This document shows, one piece after another, positions 6,153 to 13,179 of a DNA stretch of 15,277 bases; within the stretch, counting starts at the first letter, position 1; each line of letters begins with the position of its first letter. Source of the DNA: Acidobacteriaceae bacterium (GTDB taxonomy: Bacteria > Acidobacteriota > Terriglobia > Terriglobales > Acidobacteriaceae); the NCBI GenBank assembly GCA_003167305.1, contig PMTP01000139.1:7980-23256 (forward strand). The letters run 5' to 3'. Under the pieces are notes generated by a model. The model searched no databases. It had not been told where the DNA came from and saw only the letters and a program-made list of their open reading frames with translations. The position numbers were made by a program, and so were the translations under genes.

Positions 6153-7743
6153 GCAGCACATCTCGCGTGACGAACGGCTCCTCGCCGTGGCCTCGTGCGC
6201 GACGGTCTCGATCCTCGCGATCCTCTGGAGCTGGCGTAACGGCGCTATGCTCAACTACGGCGATGCCGTCGCTCACCTGCACATTGCGCGGCGCGTCTTC
6301 GATGCGCGCCTGCCGCGGCTCACAGAACTGGGCTCGGTGTGGCTGCCACTGCCGCACATTCTGCTGCTGCCTTTTGTACAGATTTACAGTTGGTGGGCCA
6401 ACGGAATCGCCGGCGTGATTCCCTCGGCGATGGCTTATATGGCCGCCTGCGCGGGCATCTATCGCCTCGCCCGCCACTGGCTCGCGCCAACTCCCTCGAC
6501 GCTGGCGCTGGCCTTCTTCGCGCTGAATCCCAATCTGCTCTATCTGCAAACCACGGCGATGACCGAACCGCTCTTTGTTTGCGAGATGGTCTGGGTTGCA
6601 GTTTGGCTGGTCGAGTGGCGCGCGAGTCTTGACGCAGACGCAAAGCAATCCCGCCGCTTGCTCTGCTTGATTGCGCTAGTACTGATTGCCGCCATCTTCA
6701 CGCGCTACGACGGCTGGATCATGGCTCTCGTGGCCTGGAGCTGCATGGGCCTGGCTCTCGCTCGCCGCGGCAGATTGCGTTCGCTCACTTTCTGGATCGC
6801 CAGCGTTCTTATCGTGGCCGCACCGATTGCGTGGTTTGTATACAACGCGGTCGGCTTCAGCGATTGGCTCTACTTCGCGCGCGGCCCGTATTCGGCCAAG
6901 GCCATTGAGCTCCGCACAATGTCGCACGGAGCCGGACCACCGCATCCCGGCTGGCACAATCCCTGGGTCTCGCTGCTCTTCTTTGTGAAAGTCGCCGAGA
7001 TGGACGCCGCCGCCGCCGCGTGGGGCAACGTGCTGCTGCTGGTGAGCTTGCTGGCAACGGCGTGGGCCTGGCTGACCGAGCGCAAGCACGCCTTCACCTG
7101 GGCGCTGTTGCTCTGGTTCCCGGTTCCTTTCTATGCGTATTCGGTCTCATACGGATCGGTGCCCATCTTCCTGCCGCCCTGGTGGCCGCACTCCTGGTAC
7201 AACACGCGCTACGGCATGGAGCTGCTGCCCGCCTTGGCGCTGGCGCTAGGCTTTGCCGCGCACGGCGCACTCGCCGCGCTCCATCGCTTTAAGCCGCGCT
7301 GGTCGCAGATAGCAGTGGGCGCGCTCTTCGCGATCGTGGCCGTGAACGCGGCGCAGATGGTGCGCGAGCGTCCTTTGACGTACGTCGAGGGCGTCAAGAA
7401 CATCGAGGCGCGCAGAGCTTATGATGAATTGATTCCACACGTGCTGCGCGCGCTGCTGGTCCAGCGTCCCGGCGGCGTCGTGCTGATGGACACATCCGTC
7501 TATCCGGAGCTTGTCGCGTTCACCGGGATTCGCTTGCGCCAGACCATCAACGAGAGCGATCTCACCATTTACAGCGACGCATTGTCCGCGCCTGCGGAAC
7601 ACGCCGATCTAGTGCTCGCCTTCGACGGCGACCAGATCGACCGCGCGGTGAAGGCTCATCCAGAGGGCCTGCAGGAGCTGTACCGTTTCAAGACGACAGG
7701 GCAGCCGACAGGCACGATTTATACTTCGGATATGTCAAGATAG
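6145..7743 (+). CDS. Multi-pass membrane protein, GT-C (ArnT/PMT-like) glycosyltransferase
   Basis: A 532-residue inner-membrane protein with about ten hydrophobic segments from residue 12 to 403, then a soluble C-terminal domain of about 125 residues. NYGDAVAHLHIARRVFD (37-53) puts Asp40 in the first external loop, where GT-C enzymes such as ArnT and protein O-mannosyltransferases carry their catalytic acid. LNPNLLYLQTTAMTEPLF (127-144), TRYDGW (186-191) and NTRYGMELLPALA (353-365) are further marks of this superfamily. The expected donor is a polyprenyl-phosphate sugar and the acceptor a lipid or protein on the periplasmic side; neither can be named. The start is taken as TTG at 6145, overlapping the end of the kinase gene (TTGACTAA) without a strong ribosome-binding site. 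An ATG at 6247 would cut off the first helix and is unlikely. Confidence 0.75.
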   Translation: MTKQHISRDERLLAVASCATVSILAILWSWRNGAMLNYGDAVAHLHIARRVFDARLPRLTELGSVWLPLPHILLLPFVQIYSWWANGIAGVIPSAMAYMAACAGIYRLARHWLAPTPSTLALAFFALNPNLLYLQTTAMTEPLFVCEMVWVAVWLVEWRASLDADAKQSRRLLCLIALVLIAAIFTRYDGWIMALVAWSCMGLALARRGRLRSLTFWIASVLIVAAPIAWFVYNAVGFSDWLYFARGPYSAKAIELRTMSHGAGPPHPGWHNPWVSLLFFVKVAEMDAAAAAWGNVLLLVSLLATAWAWLTERKHAFTWALLLWFPVPFYAYSVSYGSVPIFLPPWWPHSWYNTRYGMELLPALALALGFAAHGALAALHRFKPRWSQIAVGALFAIVAVNAAQMVRERPLTYVEGVKNIEARRAYDELIPHVLRALLVQRPGGVVLMDTSVYPELVAFTGIRLRQTINESDLTIYSDALSAPAEHADLVLAFDGDQIDRAVKAHPEGLQELYRFKTTGQPTGTIYTSDMSR

Positions 7744-7887
7744 CAAATGCACCGGACTTTAGAGCGTTTTCACCGATAGTGAAAGGTTTGGGTGCCCCAC
7801 CCTCGCCGCGTAGTTGTTGTTGCGGCTAGTGTGGGATGCCAGGCTCTAGCCCTGAGAGATCTTTACCCACTACGATCCGGAGGATGA
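7744..7887. other. Intergenic region before the dapF-ldcA-mpl cluster
   Basis: Contains a small hairpin (TTTCAC, CGATA, GTGAAA at 7768-7784), the second copy of hairpin family 1 and the dapF ribosome-binding site GGAGG (7879-7883). A promoter for the downstream cluster probably lies here but I cannot point to its boxes. Confidence 0.5.
7796..7836 (+). repeat. Dispersed hairpin repeat, family 1, copy B
   Basis: CCCACCCTCGCCGCG, a TTG-rich loop, GCGGCTAGTGTGGG: the same arms as the copy at 3940-3980, differing at six positions. Two of the differences swap the bases found in the left and right arms of copy A, as if the arms had been exchanged. Confidence 0.75.
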
Positions 7888-8724
7888 TTGATTCCCTTTA
7901 CCAAAGCGCACGCCTGCGGCAACGACTTCCTGATTGTGACCGAAGAGGCCGCGGCAAACCACGATCGGGTGAATCTCACCCGCCGCCTCTGCGATCGACA
8001 CACCGGCATCGGCGCCGACGGCATCGAGTTCTTCGCCTGGACCGGTGAGCGAGCGGGTCGCATTCGCCTGCACAACGCCGACGGCTCCATCGCCGAGATC
8101 AGCGGCAACGGCACGCGCTGTGTCGCTGCCTGGATGGCGCGCGAGCACGGCTTCCAGCCCAGCGACGAAGTGGAGATTTCGACCGATGCGGGCGTGCGCA
8201 TTTGCCGCGTGAACGCGCTGAAGATCGACGGCGAATTCACCGTCGAAGTGACCGCCGGAATGGGCGTTCCTTCGTTCGCTCCGCGCACTGTCATGTTGCA
8301 AAGTAGGCTTGCGGTAAACGGGGTCGAGGTCTCCACCGGCAATCCGCATTTTGTCATTGTTGCTGACAATGCTGACTTTTCTGTGGACGGAATCGCGTGG
8401 CAGCAGATCGGCGCGGAGATCTGCGTGCATCCTGATTTTCCTCACCAAACAAATGTAGAATTTCTCCGCAGAATCAGCGAGCGCGAGATTGAAATCCGCA
8501 TCTTCGAGCGCGGCGTCGGTCCCACTACATCTTCCGGCACTGGCAGCAGCGCCACAGCCACAGCGGCCATCGCGTTGAGCGGCTGCCAGTCGCCGCTCAC
8601 CGTCGTTGCACCCGGCGGCGCGCAGACCATTGCATGGAGCGGGCCTGGGACCGAACTGTACCTGACAGGCCCCGCATCCCTGATTGCCCGCGGCGAGGCT
8701 TATGTCGAGGTCAAATCCTCATGA
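7888..8724 (+). CDS. dapF: Diaminopimelate epimerase homologue with both catalytic Cys replaced by Ser
   Basis: A 278-residue protein of the DapF fold. True DapF interconverts LL- and meso-diaminopimelate for lysine and peptidoglycan synthesis using two cysteines as acid and base. The start is TTG at 7888: the preceding in-frame codon is TGA, GGAGG lies four bases upstream, and MIPFTKAHACGNDF matches the canonical N-terminus. Substrate-pocket motifs are kept: GNDF (11-14), NADGS (63-67), GNPHFV (151-156), TNVEF (188-192) and ERG (207-209). The two cysteine motifs, however, read ISGNGTRC (Ser72, codon AGC at 8101) and TTSSGTGSS (Ser216, codon TCC at 8533), where DapF has CGNG and ACG(T/S)G. 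Cys10, where many DapFs have Leu, is unusual. It overlaps ldcA by ATGA. It may be a slow epimerase, a different isomerase or a DAP-peptide-binding protein; the family assignment is firm and the activity is not. Confidence 0.85.
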   Translation: MIPFTKAHACGNDFLIVTEEAAANHDRVNLTRRLCDRHTGIGADGIEFFAWTGERAGRIRLHNADGSIAEISGNGTRCVAAWMAREHGFQPSDEVEISTDAGVRICRVNALKIDGEFTVEVTAGMGVPSFAPRTVMLQSRLAVNGVEVSTGNPHFVIVADNADFSVDGIAWQQIGAEICVHPDFPHQTNVEFLRRISEREIEIRIFERGVGPTTSSGTGSSATATAAIALSGCQSPLTVVAPGGAQTIAWSGPGTELYLTGPASLIARGEAYVEVKSS

Positions 8725-9659
8725 CCGCCCTGTTCAAGCCGCGCGCTGTTCCTGCCGACGCCCAGGTGACCGTCGTCTCACCGGCTTCCACGCCGCAGCC
8801 GGAGCGCGTCGAGCGCGGCTTGGCGGCCTTGCGCGCGCTCGGCTACGCGCCGCAGCCGGCCGAGCACATCCTCGCCCGCGGCCCGCTTTATTTTGCGGGC
8901 ACGCCGGCCATGCGCCTCAGCGACCTGCATCATGCCTTTGCCGACGATCAATCGCGCGCCATCTTCTGCACCCGCGGCGGCTACGGATCGAACTATCTGC
9001 TCAACGATTTGGACCTCGACCTGATCGCCGAATGCGCCAAGCCGCTCATCGGTTACAGCGACCTGACCGCGATGCATCTCTGGCTGCTCGATCAGATTCA
9101 GTTGCCGGCCTTTCACGGCCCCATGCTCTCGGCGGATTTCGCGCGCGAAGACGGCGTTCATCTGCCCAGCCTGCAAGCGGCGCTCGGCGGCAAGCCCTAT
9201 ATCGTTGGCGCTGCCGAAGGCCTGCGCGCCTTGCACCCAGGCCGCGCGCGCGGCACACTCTATGGAGGCTGCCTGAGCATTCTTGTGGCTCTGCTGGGCA
9301 CCACCTACGAGCCGCAAACCGAGGGCAAGCTGCTCTTCCTCGAAGACGTCAACGCCAAGCCCTACCAGATCGACCGCATGCTCTGGCAACTGCGCGAGGC
9401 AGGCAAGCTGGAAGGCGTGCGCGGCATCGTCTTCAGCGAAATGCTCGATTGCACCTCGCCCGGCGCGCCGCCCGAGTTGCTCGATCAGGTGATTCTGCGC
9501 GCCTTCGAAGACTTCAAAGGCCCCATCGCCATCGGCCTGCGCTCGGGCCACGTCTCGCGCTCCAATGTGACTCTGACCTTCGGAGTCGAGGCTGAGTTGC
9601 TCGTGCAGAAAGAAGCGCAACTGCATCTGATTGAACCGGCGGTAAAAGCTAGGGACTAA
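8721..9659 (+). CDS. ldcA: LD-carboxypeptidase, peptidase family S66
   Basis: A 312-residue cytoplasmic serine peptidase. It removes the terminal D-Ala from the L,D-bond of muropeptide tetrapeptides, giving the tripeptide used by Mpl. The ATG at 8721 sits in the ATGA overlap with the dapF-like stop; an in-frame start 87 bases upstream lies wholly inside the previous gene and is rejected. S66 features in order: VVSPAS (18-23), CTRGGYGSNYLL (83-94), IGYSDLTA (110-117) with nucleophile Ser113, FHGPM (131-135), GTLYGGCLS (178-186), FLEDVNAKPYQIDRML (206-221) with Glu208, and LRSGHVSRSN (273-282) with His277. This is the expected Ser-Glu-His triad. There is no signal peptide. Its stop lies in a short GGGACTA repeat. 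Context with mpl supports a peptidoglycan-recycling role and argues against microcin-C immunity, the other S66 activity. Confidence 0.9.
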   Translation: MTALFKPRAVPADAQVTVVSPASTPQPERVERGLAALRALGYAPQPAEHILARGPLYFAGTPAMRLSDLHHAFADDQSRAIFCTRGGYGSNYLLNDLDLDLIAECAKPLIGYSDLTAMHLWLLDQIQLPAFHGPMLSADFAREDGVHLPSLQAALGGKPYIVGAAEGLRALHPGRARGTLYGGCLSILVALLGTTYEPQTEGKLLFLEDVNAKPYQIDRMLWQLREAGKLEGVRGIVFSEMLDCTSPGAPPELLDQVILRAFEDFKGPIAIGLRSGHVSRSNVTLTFGVEAELLVQKEAQLHLIEPAVKARD

Positions 9660-9674
9660 GGGACTAGGGACTAG
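9651..9674 (+). repeat. GGGACTA micro-repeat at the ldcA stop
   Basis: Three near-contiguous copies of GGGACTA (9652-9658, 9660-9666, 9667-9673). The first copy includes most of the ldcA stop codon TAA (9657-9659). This is a small tandem repeat in the 46-base ldcA-mpl spacer, prone to slippage. No function is evident. Confidence 0.7.
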
Positions 9675-9705
9675 ATATGAAATTGATTGAATCTGTGGTA
9701 ACGCA

Positions 9706-11136
9706 ATGAAACAAGAAACGCGCCACATTCACTTGAGCGGCATCTGCGGCACGGCGATGGCCTCGCTCGCCGGCCTCTTGCAGTTGCATGGCCACCGCAT
9801 CACCGGCTCCGACAAGGCCGCCTATCCGCCGATGAGCGATCTGCTCGCCTCGCTGGGCATTCCCATCCTGGAGCCGTACGCTGAAGCGAATCTCTCGCCC
9901 GCGCCCGATCTCGTCGTCATCGGCAACGCGCTCTCGCGCGGCAATCCGGAGATCGAGCGCGTGCTCGACGAGCGCATTCCCTTCACCTCGATGGCCGCGC
10001 TCCTGCGCGAGGAGTTTCTCGTGGGCCGCGAGCCGCTGGTCGTAGCCGGTACCCACGGCAAGACCACGACGACCAGCATGCTGGCCTGGATCTATCAGGT
10101 TGCCGCGCGCGAAAACCCGGCGCAGGAGCCGTCGTTTCTCATCGGCGGCGTGGCGGAGAACTTCGGCACCAGCTTCCAACTGCGCCCCACGCGCGCCTTC
10201 ATCATCGAGGGCGACGAGTACGACACCGCTTTCTTCGACAAGGGCCCCAAGTTTCTCCACTACTTTCCCGACGCACTGATTCTCACCCACGTCGAGTTCG
10301 ACCACGCCGACATCTACGCCGACCTCGAAGCGGTGAAGACCGCCTTCAAGCGGCTGGTGAATCTGGTTCCGCGCCGCGGACTGATCGTCGCCTACGACGG
10401 CAGTGACAATGTAAGCGAGTGCGTTGCCCGCGCCTTTTGCCGCGTCGAGCGCTACGGTTTTTCTGAAAGCTCAGACTGGTGCATTCGGAATCTGCGCCAT
10501 GAAAACGGCCTCACGCGCTGGGAGCTTTGGCGCACGGGAGCGCTGTGGGCCGAACTGGCGATGCGCATGGCCGGTGAGCACAACGCGCTGAACGCCATTG
10601 CCGCGGCCGCGCTGGCGTTTGGACAAGGCGTGAGCAAAGAGGCGATCGTCGATGCGCTGGCGACGTTCAAGAGCGTGAAGCGGCGGCTCGAAGTGCGCGC
10701 CCAAATCGGCGGTGTCACCATTATCGAAGACTTCGCCCACCACCCCACGGCCATTCGCGAAACACTGCGGGCGCTTCGTGCCGTCTATCCTCAATCGCGG
10801 CTTTGGGCGATTCTGGAGCCGCGCTCGAACACGCTCCGGCGCAAGGTTCTCGAGGCCGACCTCATCGCGAGCCTGCGCCTCGCCGATCGCGTCGTGCTCG
10901 CCAGCGTGTATCAGCAGCAGCTCATTCCCGACGCCGAGCGTCTGCATCCCGAAGACGTTGTCCGCGCGCTCAACGCCGCAGGAACCCCCGCCGAACTCTG
11001 CCCCGATGTGGAAGCCATTATCAACCGCATCTCGCCGCAACTTCAATCCGGCGACGTGGTGGCGATCCTTTCCAATGGCGGATTCGATGGCATTTATGAG
11101 AAACTTCCCCTGCGGCTCAATGAACTTCAGGGCTGA
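9706..11136 (+). CDS. mpl: UDP-N-acetylmuramate:L-Ala-gamma-D-Glu-meso-DAP ligase
   Basis: A 476-residue cytoplasmic Mur-ligase relative that couples the recycled tripeptide L-Ala-gamma-D-Glu-meso-DAP to UDP-MurNAc using ATP, re-entering peptidoglycan synthesis at the UDP-MurNAc-tripeptide stage. IHLSGICGTAMASLAGLL (8-25) is the N-terminal UDP-binding glycine loop. GTHGKTTTT (115-123) is the P-loop with Lys119. EGDEYDTAFFDKGPKF (168-183) is the segment that marks Mpl rather than MurC. GEHNALNA (290-297) and DFAHHPTA (342-349) with EPRSNT (371-376) complete the central and C-terminal domains. The ATG at 9706 has only a weak ribosome-binding site, 46 bases after ldcA. It follows the gene that makes its substrate, which makes a recycling pathway convincing. 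MurC is the main alternative and is disfavoured by the DEYDTAFFDK motif. Confidence 0.93.
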   Translation: MKQETRHIHLSGICGTAMASLAGLLQLHGHRITGSDKAAYPPMSDLLASLGIPILEPYAEANLSPAPDLVVIGNALSRGNPEIERVLDERIPFTSMAALLREEFLVGREPLVVAGTHGKTTTTSMLAWIYQVAARENPAQEPSFLIGGVAENFGTSFQLRPTRAFIIEGDEYDTAFFDKGPKFLHYFPDALILTHVEFDHADIYADLEAVKTAFKRLVNLVPRRGLIVAYDGSDNVSECVARAFCRVERYGFSESSDWCIRNLRHENGLTRWELWRTGALWAELAMRMAGEHNALNAIAAAALAFGQGVSKEAIVDALATFKSVKRRLEVRAQIGGVTIIEDFAHHPTAIRETLRALRAVYPQSRLWAILEPRSNTLRRKVLEADLIASLRLADRVVLASVYQQQLIPDAERLHPEDVVRALNAAGTPAELCPDVEAIINRISPQLQSGDVVAILSNGGFDGIYEKLPLRLNELQG

Positions 11137-11154
11137 TTGGTCAGAAAGATTAGC

Positions 11155-11877
11155 ATGATCCCATTTTTCATCTTCATTACCACGATGGTCGTCACCGGAA
11201 TACCCACGGCAATTCTGTTTATTCCGTGGTGCGCGCTGACGGGCAACGTATTGCCGCTTTACAAGGGCACGCGCTTCATGCTCTCCAGCAGTTGCTGGAT
11301 GGCAGGGGTGCGCTTCCACGTCGAAGGCCGGGAGCTCATCCCCAAGGACCGGGCGTGCATCTTCATGGCCAACCACGTCTCCAACCTCGACCCGCCGGCG
11401 CTGGTCTCGCTGATTCCGGGGCGCACCTCGGCCTTCATGAAACGCTCGCTGATGCATTTGCCCATCCTCGGAACCGGCTTTCGCCAGGGCGATTTCATCG
11501 CCGTGGACCGCTCCGGCAGCCCTGCGGACGCGGAGGCGAGCGTAGCAGCGGCCAAGCACGTTCTCGCCAAGGGCGTACACATGACCACGTTTGTCGAGGG
11601 CACGCGATCGCCGGACGGCCGTATGCTGTCCTTCAAGAAAGGCCCCTTCTATCTGGCCATGGGCTCTGGCGCGCCGTGCATTCCGGTTTCCATCCATGGC
11701 ACCGAGAGCATCCAGGGCAAAGGCAGTTTGCGCATCCATCCGGGAACAGCGCACGTACTCTTTCATCCGCCCATCGACCCGGCCGGCTTCGCCACACGCG
11801 AGGATCTGATGCAGGCGGTTCGCGCGGCCATAGCCTCCGGGCTGCCGGAGTGGATGAGCACGCAGGAGCCCTCATGA
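11155..11877 (+). CDS. PlsC-type 1-acyl-glycerol-3-phosphate acyltransferase, copy 1
   Basis: A 240-residue membrane-associated acyltransferase of the PlsC/LPLAT family, expected to acylate lysophosphatidate or a similar lysolipid at the inner membrane. The ATG at 11155 is preferred over a TTG 18 bases earlier, directly after the mpl stop, because it aligns with the start of the following paralogue. An N-terminal hydrophobic helix (2-25) is followed by NHVSNLDP (73-80), the H(x4)D catalytic motif with His74 and Asp79. Next come the substrate block FIAVDRSG (114-121), FVEGTRSPDGRM (147-158), the classic EGTR motif, and PCIPVSIHGTE (174-184). Its end overlaps copy 2 by ATGA. The acyl donor (CoA or ACP) is not visible. 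Confidence 0.9.
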   Translation: MIPFFIFITTMVVTGIPTAILFIPWCALTGNVLPLYKGTRFMLSSSCWMAGVRFHVEGRELIPKDRACIFMANHVSNLDPPALVSLIPGRTSAFMKRSLMHLPILGTGFRQGDFIAVDRSGSPADAEASVAAAKHVLAKGVHMTTFVEGTRSPDGRMLSFKKGPFYLAMGSGAPCIPVSIHGTESIQGKGSLRIHPGTAHVLFHPPIDPAGFATREDLMQAVRAAIASGLPEWMSTQEPS

Positions 11878-12584
11878 TTGTGTCGCTTGTTGTATTCGTC
11901 ACTATTCTCGTCTTGAGTATTCCCTCGGCGGTGATCTTCATTCCGCTGGCGGTGATTACCGGCAACGTGCGGCCGCTTTATAACGTAACTTGCTTCATTG
12001 TTCGCACCGGCCTTCGCGTGGCCGGCATCCATGTGCGGCTCGAAGGGCGGGAACGGGTTCCAGCGGGCCGAGCGTGCATCTTCATGGCCAACCACGTCTC
12101 GAACCTCGATCCGCCGACCCTGATTTCGTATTTGCCGGGATACACCGCCGCCTTCTCGAAGCGCGCAATTTTCAATATTCCCATCTTCGGCTACTGCCTC
12201 AAATTGGGCGAGTTCATTCCCGTGGACCGAAGCGGCGACGCGGCCAGCGCCAAGCTAAGCGTGGCCGCGGCTCAGCGCATCCTGGACAAGGGCACCCACA
12301 TCACCACGTTCGTCGAGGGCATGCGATCCAAGGACGGCCGCATGCTGCCTTTCAAGAAAGGCCCTTTCTATCTGGCGATGCAGACCGGCGCCCCGTGCAT
12401 TCCGGTCTCGATTTACGGGACGGAGGCGCTGATGGCCAAGGGCAGCTTCGCCATCAAGCCGGGGACGGCGCACTTTATCTTCAACGCGCCGGTCTATCCC
12501 AAGGACTATGCCACCCGCGATGAACTCTCCGCAGCCGTGCGCGCGGCCATCGCCTCCGGCCTGCCGGAGTGGATGCGGAACTGA
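11874..12584 (+). CDS. PlsC-type acyltransferase, copy 2 (tandem paralogue)
   Basis: A 236-residue paralogue of the preceding gene, colinear over its whole length and very similar (MANHVSNLDPP, FKKGPFYLAM and AAIASGLPEWM are identical in both). The start is the ATG at 11874 within the ATGA overlap; a much longer reading frame upstream runs out of frame through copy 1 and is rejected. It has an N-terminal helix (2-25), NHVSNLD (73-79) with His74 and Asp79, FIPVDRSG (114-121) and PCIPVSIYGTE (174-184). The EGTR block reads FVEGMRS (147-152), Thr to Met, so the glycerophosphate-binding motif is altered. Different acceptor or chain-length preference between the copies is plausible. It ends one base before the stop of the oppositely oriented SPOR gene. 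Confidence 0.9.
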   Translation: MIVSLVVFVTILVLSIPSAVIFIPLAVITGNVRPLYNVTCFIVRTGLRVAGIHVRLEGRERVPAGRACIFMANHVSNLDPPTLISYLPGYTAAFSKRAIFNIPIFGYCLKLGEFIPVDRSGDAASAKLSVAAAQRILDKGTHITTFVEGMRSKDGRMLPFKKGPFYLAMQTGAPCIPVSIYGTEALMAKGSFAIKPGTAHFIFNAPVYPKDYATRDELSAAVRAAIASGLPEWMRN

Positions 12585-12585
12585 G

Positions 12586-13179
12586 TTACGGCTGCACCAC
12601 AGCGTTGTAGCCGTCGTTGGTCAGCTTCTCGCGCATCGCGTTGGCCTCGCTGAGGCTGTTAAACGGGCCGATCCGCACGTGGAGCTGCCCGTCGTCGCCG
12701 GAGCTGACGGTCGGCTCGAAGCCCCGCTTGCGCAGCGCGCTGATCAGCACATCCGCGTCCTCCTGGTGCGTGACGGTGGCAATCTGGACCATCAGCGCAG
12801 GCGCGGGCTGGACGGAATTCGCGCCAGCGGCCGGAGTCGAGCCGGGAGTCTGCGCAGCGGCGGACCCGCTGTTGCTGGAAGCTCCAGCCGTGGGCAGGCT
12901 CTCCGCGGCGGCTGGCTGCTCGGCAATCGTCTGCGGCGCGGCCTTCGGCTTGGAAAGCGAACTGACCGCCGGCGAAACGGCTCCCGCGCCGGACGGCTGG
13001 ACAGCTAGCGAATCGTGGCCGCCACCTCTTCCCATCGAGTAGCCCAGTCCGAAGCACAGGCCGCATAGCAGCACCAATCCAAAAAAAAGGGCCGCCACCA
13101 TCATCGGACCCAATGTCACCTCTCTGTCGCGCCGCCGCTCGATCGGCGTAAGCTCTTCTTCATCAATCACTTCATCCAT
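12586..13179 (-). CDS. SPOR-domain inner-membrane protein
   Basis: A 197-residue single-pass protein. The ATG at 13179 is chosen because GGAGAG lies just upstream; an in-frame start 36 bases earlier has no such site. An acidic then basic cytoplasmic N-terminus (MDEVIDEEELTPIERRRDRE) precedes one membrane helix (about 25-46) ending in a GYSMGRGGG turn. A Pro/Ala/Ser-rich periplasmic linker (51-127) leads to a C-terminal SPOR domain (128-195) with MVQIATV, DADVLISALRKRGFEP, LHVRIGPF and SEANAMREKL. SPOR domains bind glycan strands stripped of peptides at division septa, so the protein likely works in cell division or septal wall remodelling. The FtsN/DedD-like layout is clear, but I would not assign either name. 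It is convergent with the plsC pair. Confidence 0.9.
   Translation of the reverse strand: MDEVIDEEELTPIERRRDREVTLGPMMVAALFFGLVLLCGLCFGLGYSMGRGGGHDSLAVQPSGAGAVSPAVSSLSKPKAAPQTIAEQPAAAESLPTAGASSNSGSAAAQTPGSTPAAGANSVQPAPALMVQIATVTHQEDADVLISALRKRGFEPTVSSGDDGQLHVRIGPFNSLSEANAMREKLTNDGYNAVVQP

Noticed and set aside
5172..6254. 360-codon open frame on the - strand opposite the PfkB kinase
   Set aside because: Antisense shadow of a clear kinase gene in GC-rich DNA; no domain or ribosome-binding site.
3940..7836. Possible CRISPR repeats
   Set aside because: Only two diverged copies almost 4 kb apart, no regular spacers and no cas genes.
8634..8720. 29-residue N-terminal extension of ldcA
   Set aside because: It overlaps dapF coding sequence, and the ATGA junction gives a natural start at 8721.
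8778..9728. 316-codon open frame on the - strand opposite ldcA
   Set aside because: Antisense shadow; composition reflects the codon bias of ldcA on the other strand.
10471..11766. 431-codon open frame on the - strand opposite mpl and plsC1
   Set aside because: Spans two real genes in antisense and shows no protein family features.
11226..11873. N-terminal extension of plsC copy 2 (a plsC fusion)
   Set aside because: The upstream part is copy 1 read in the wrong frame; ATG at 11874 aligns with the start of copy 1.
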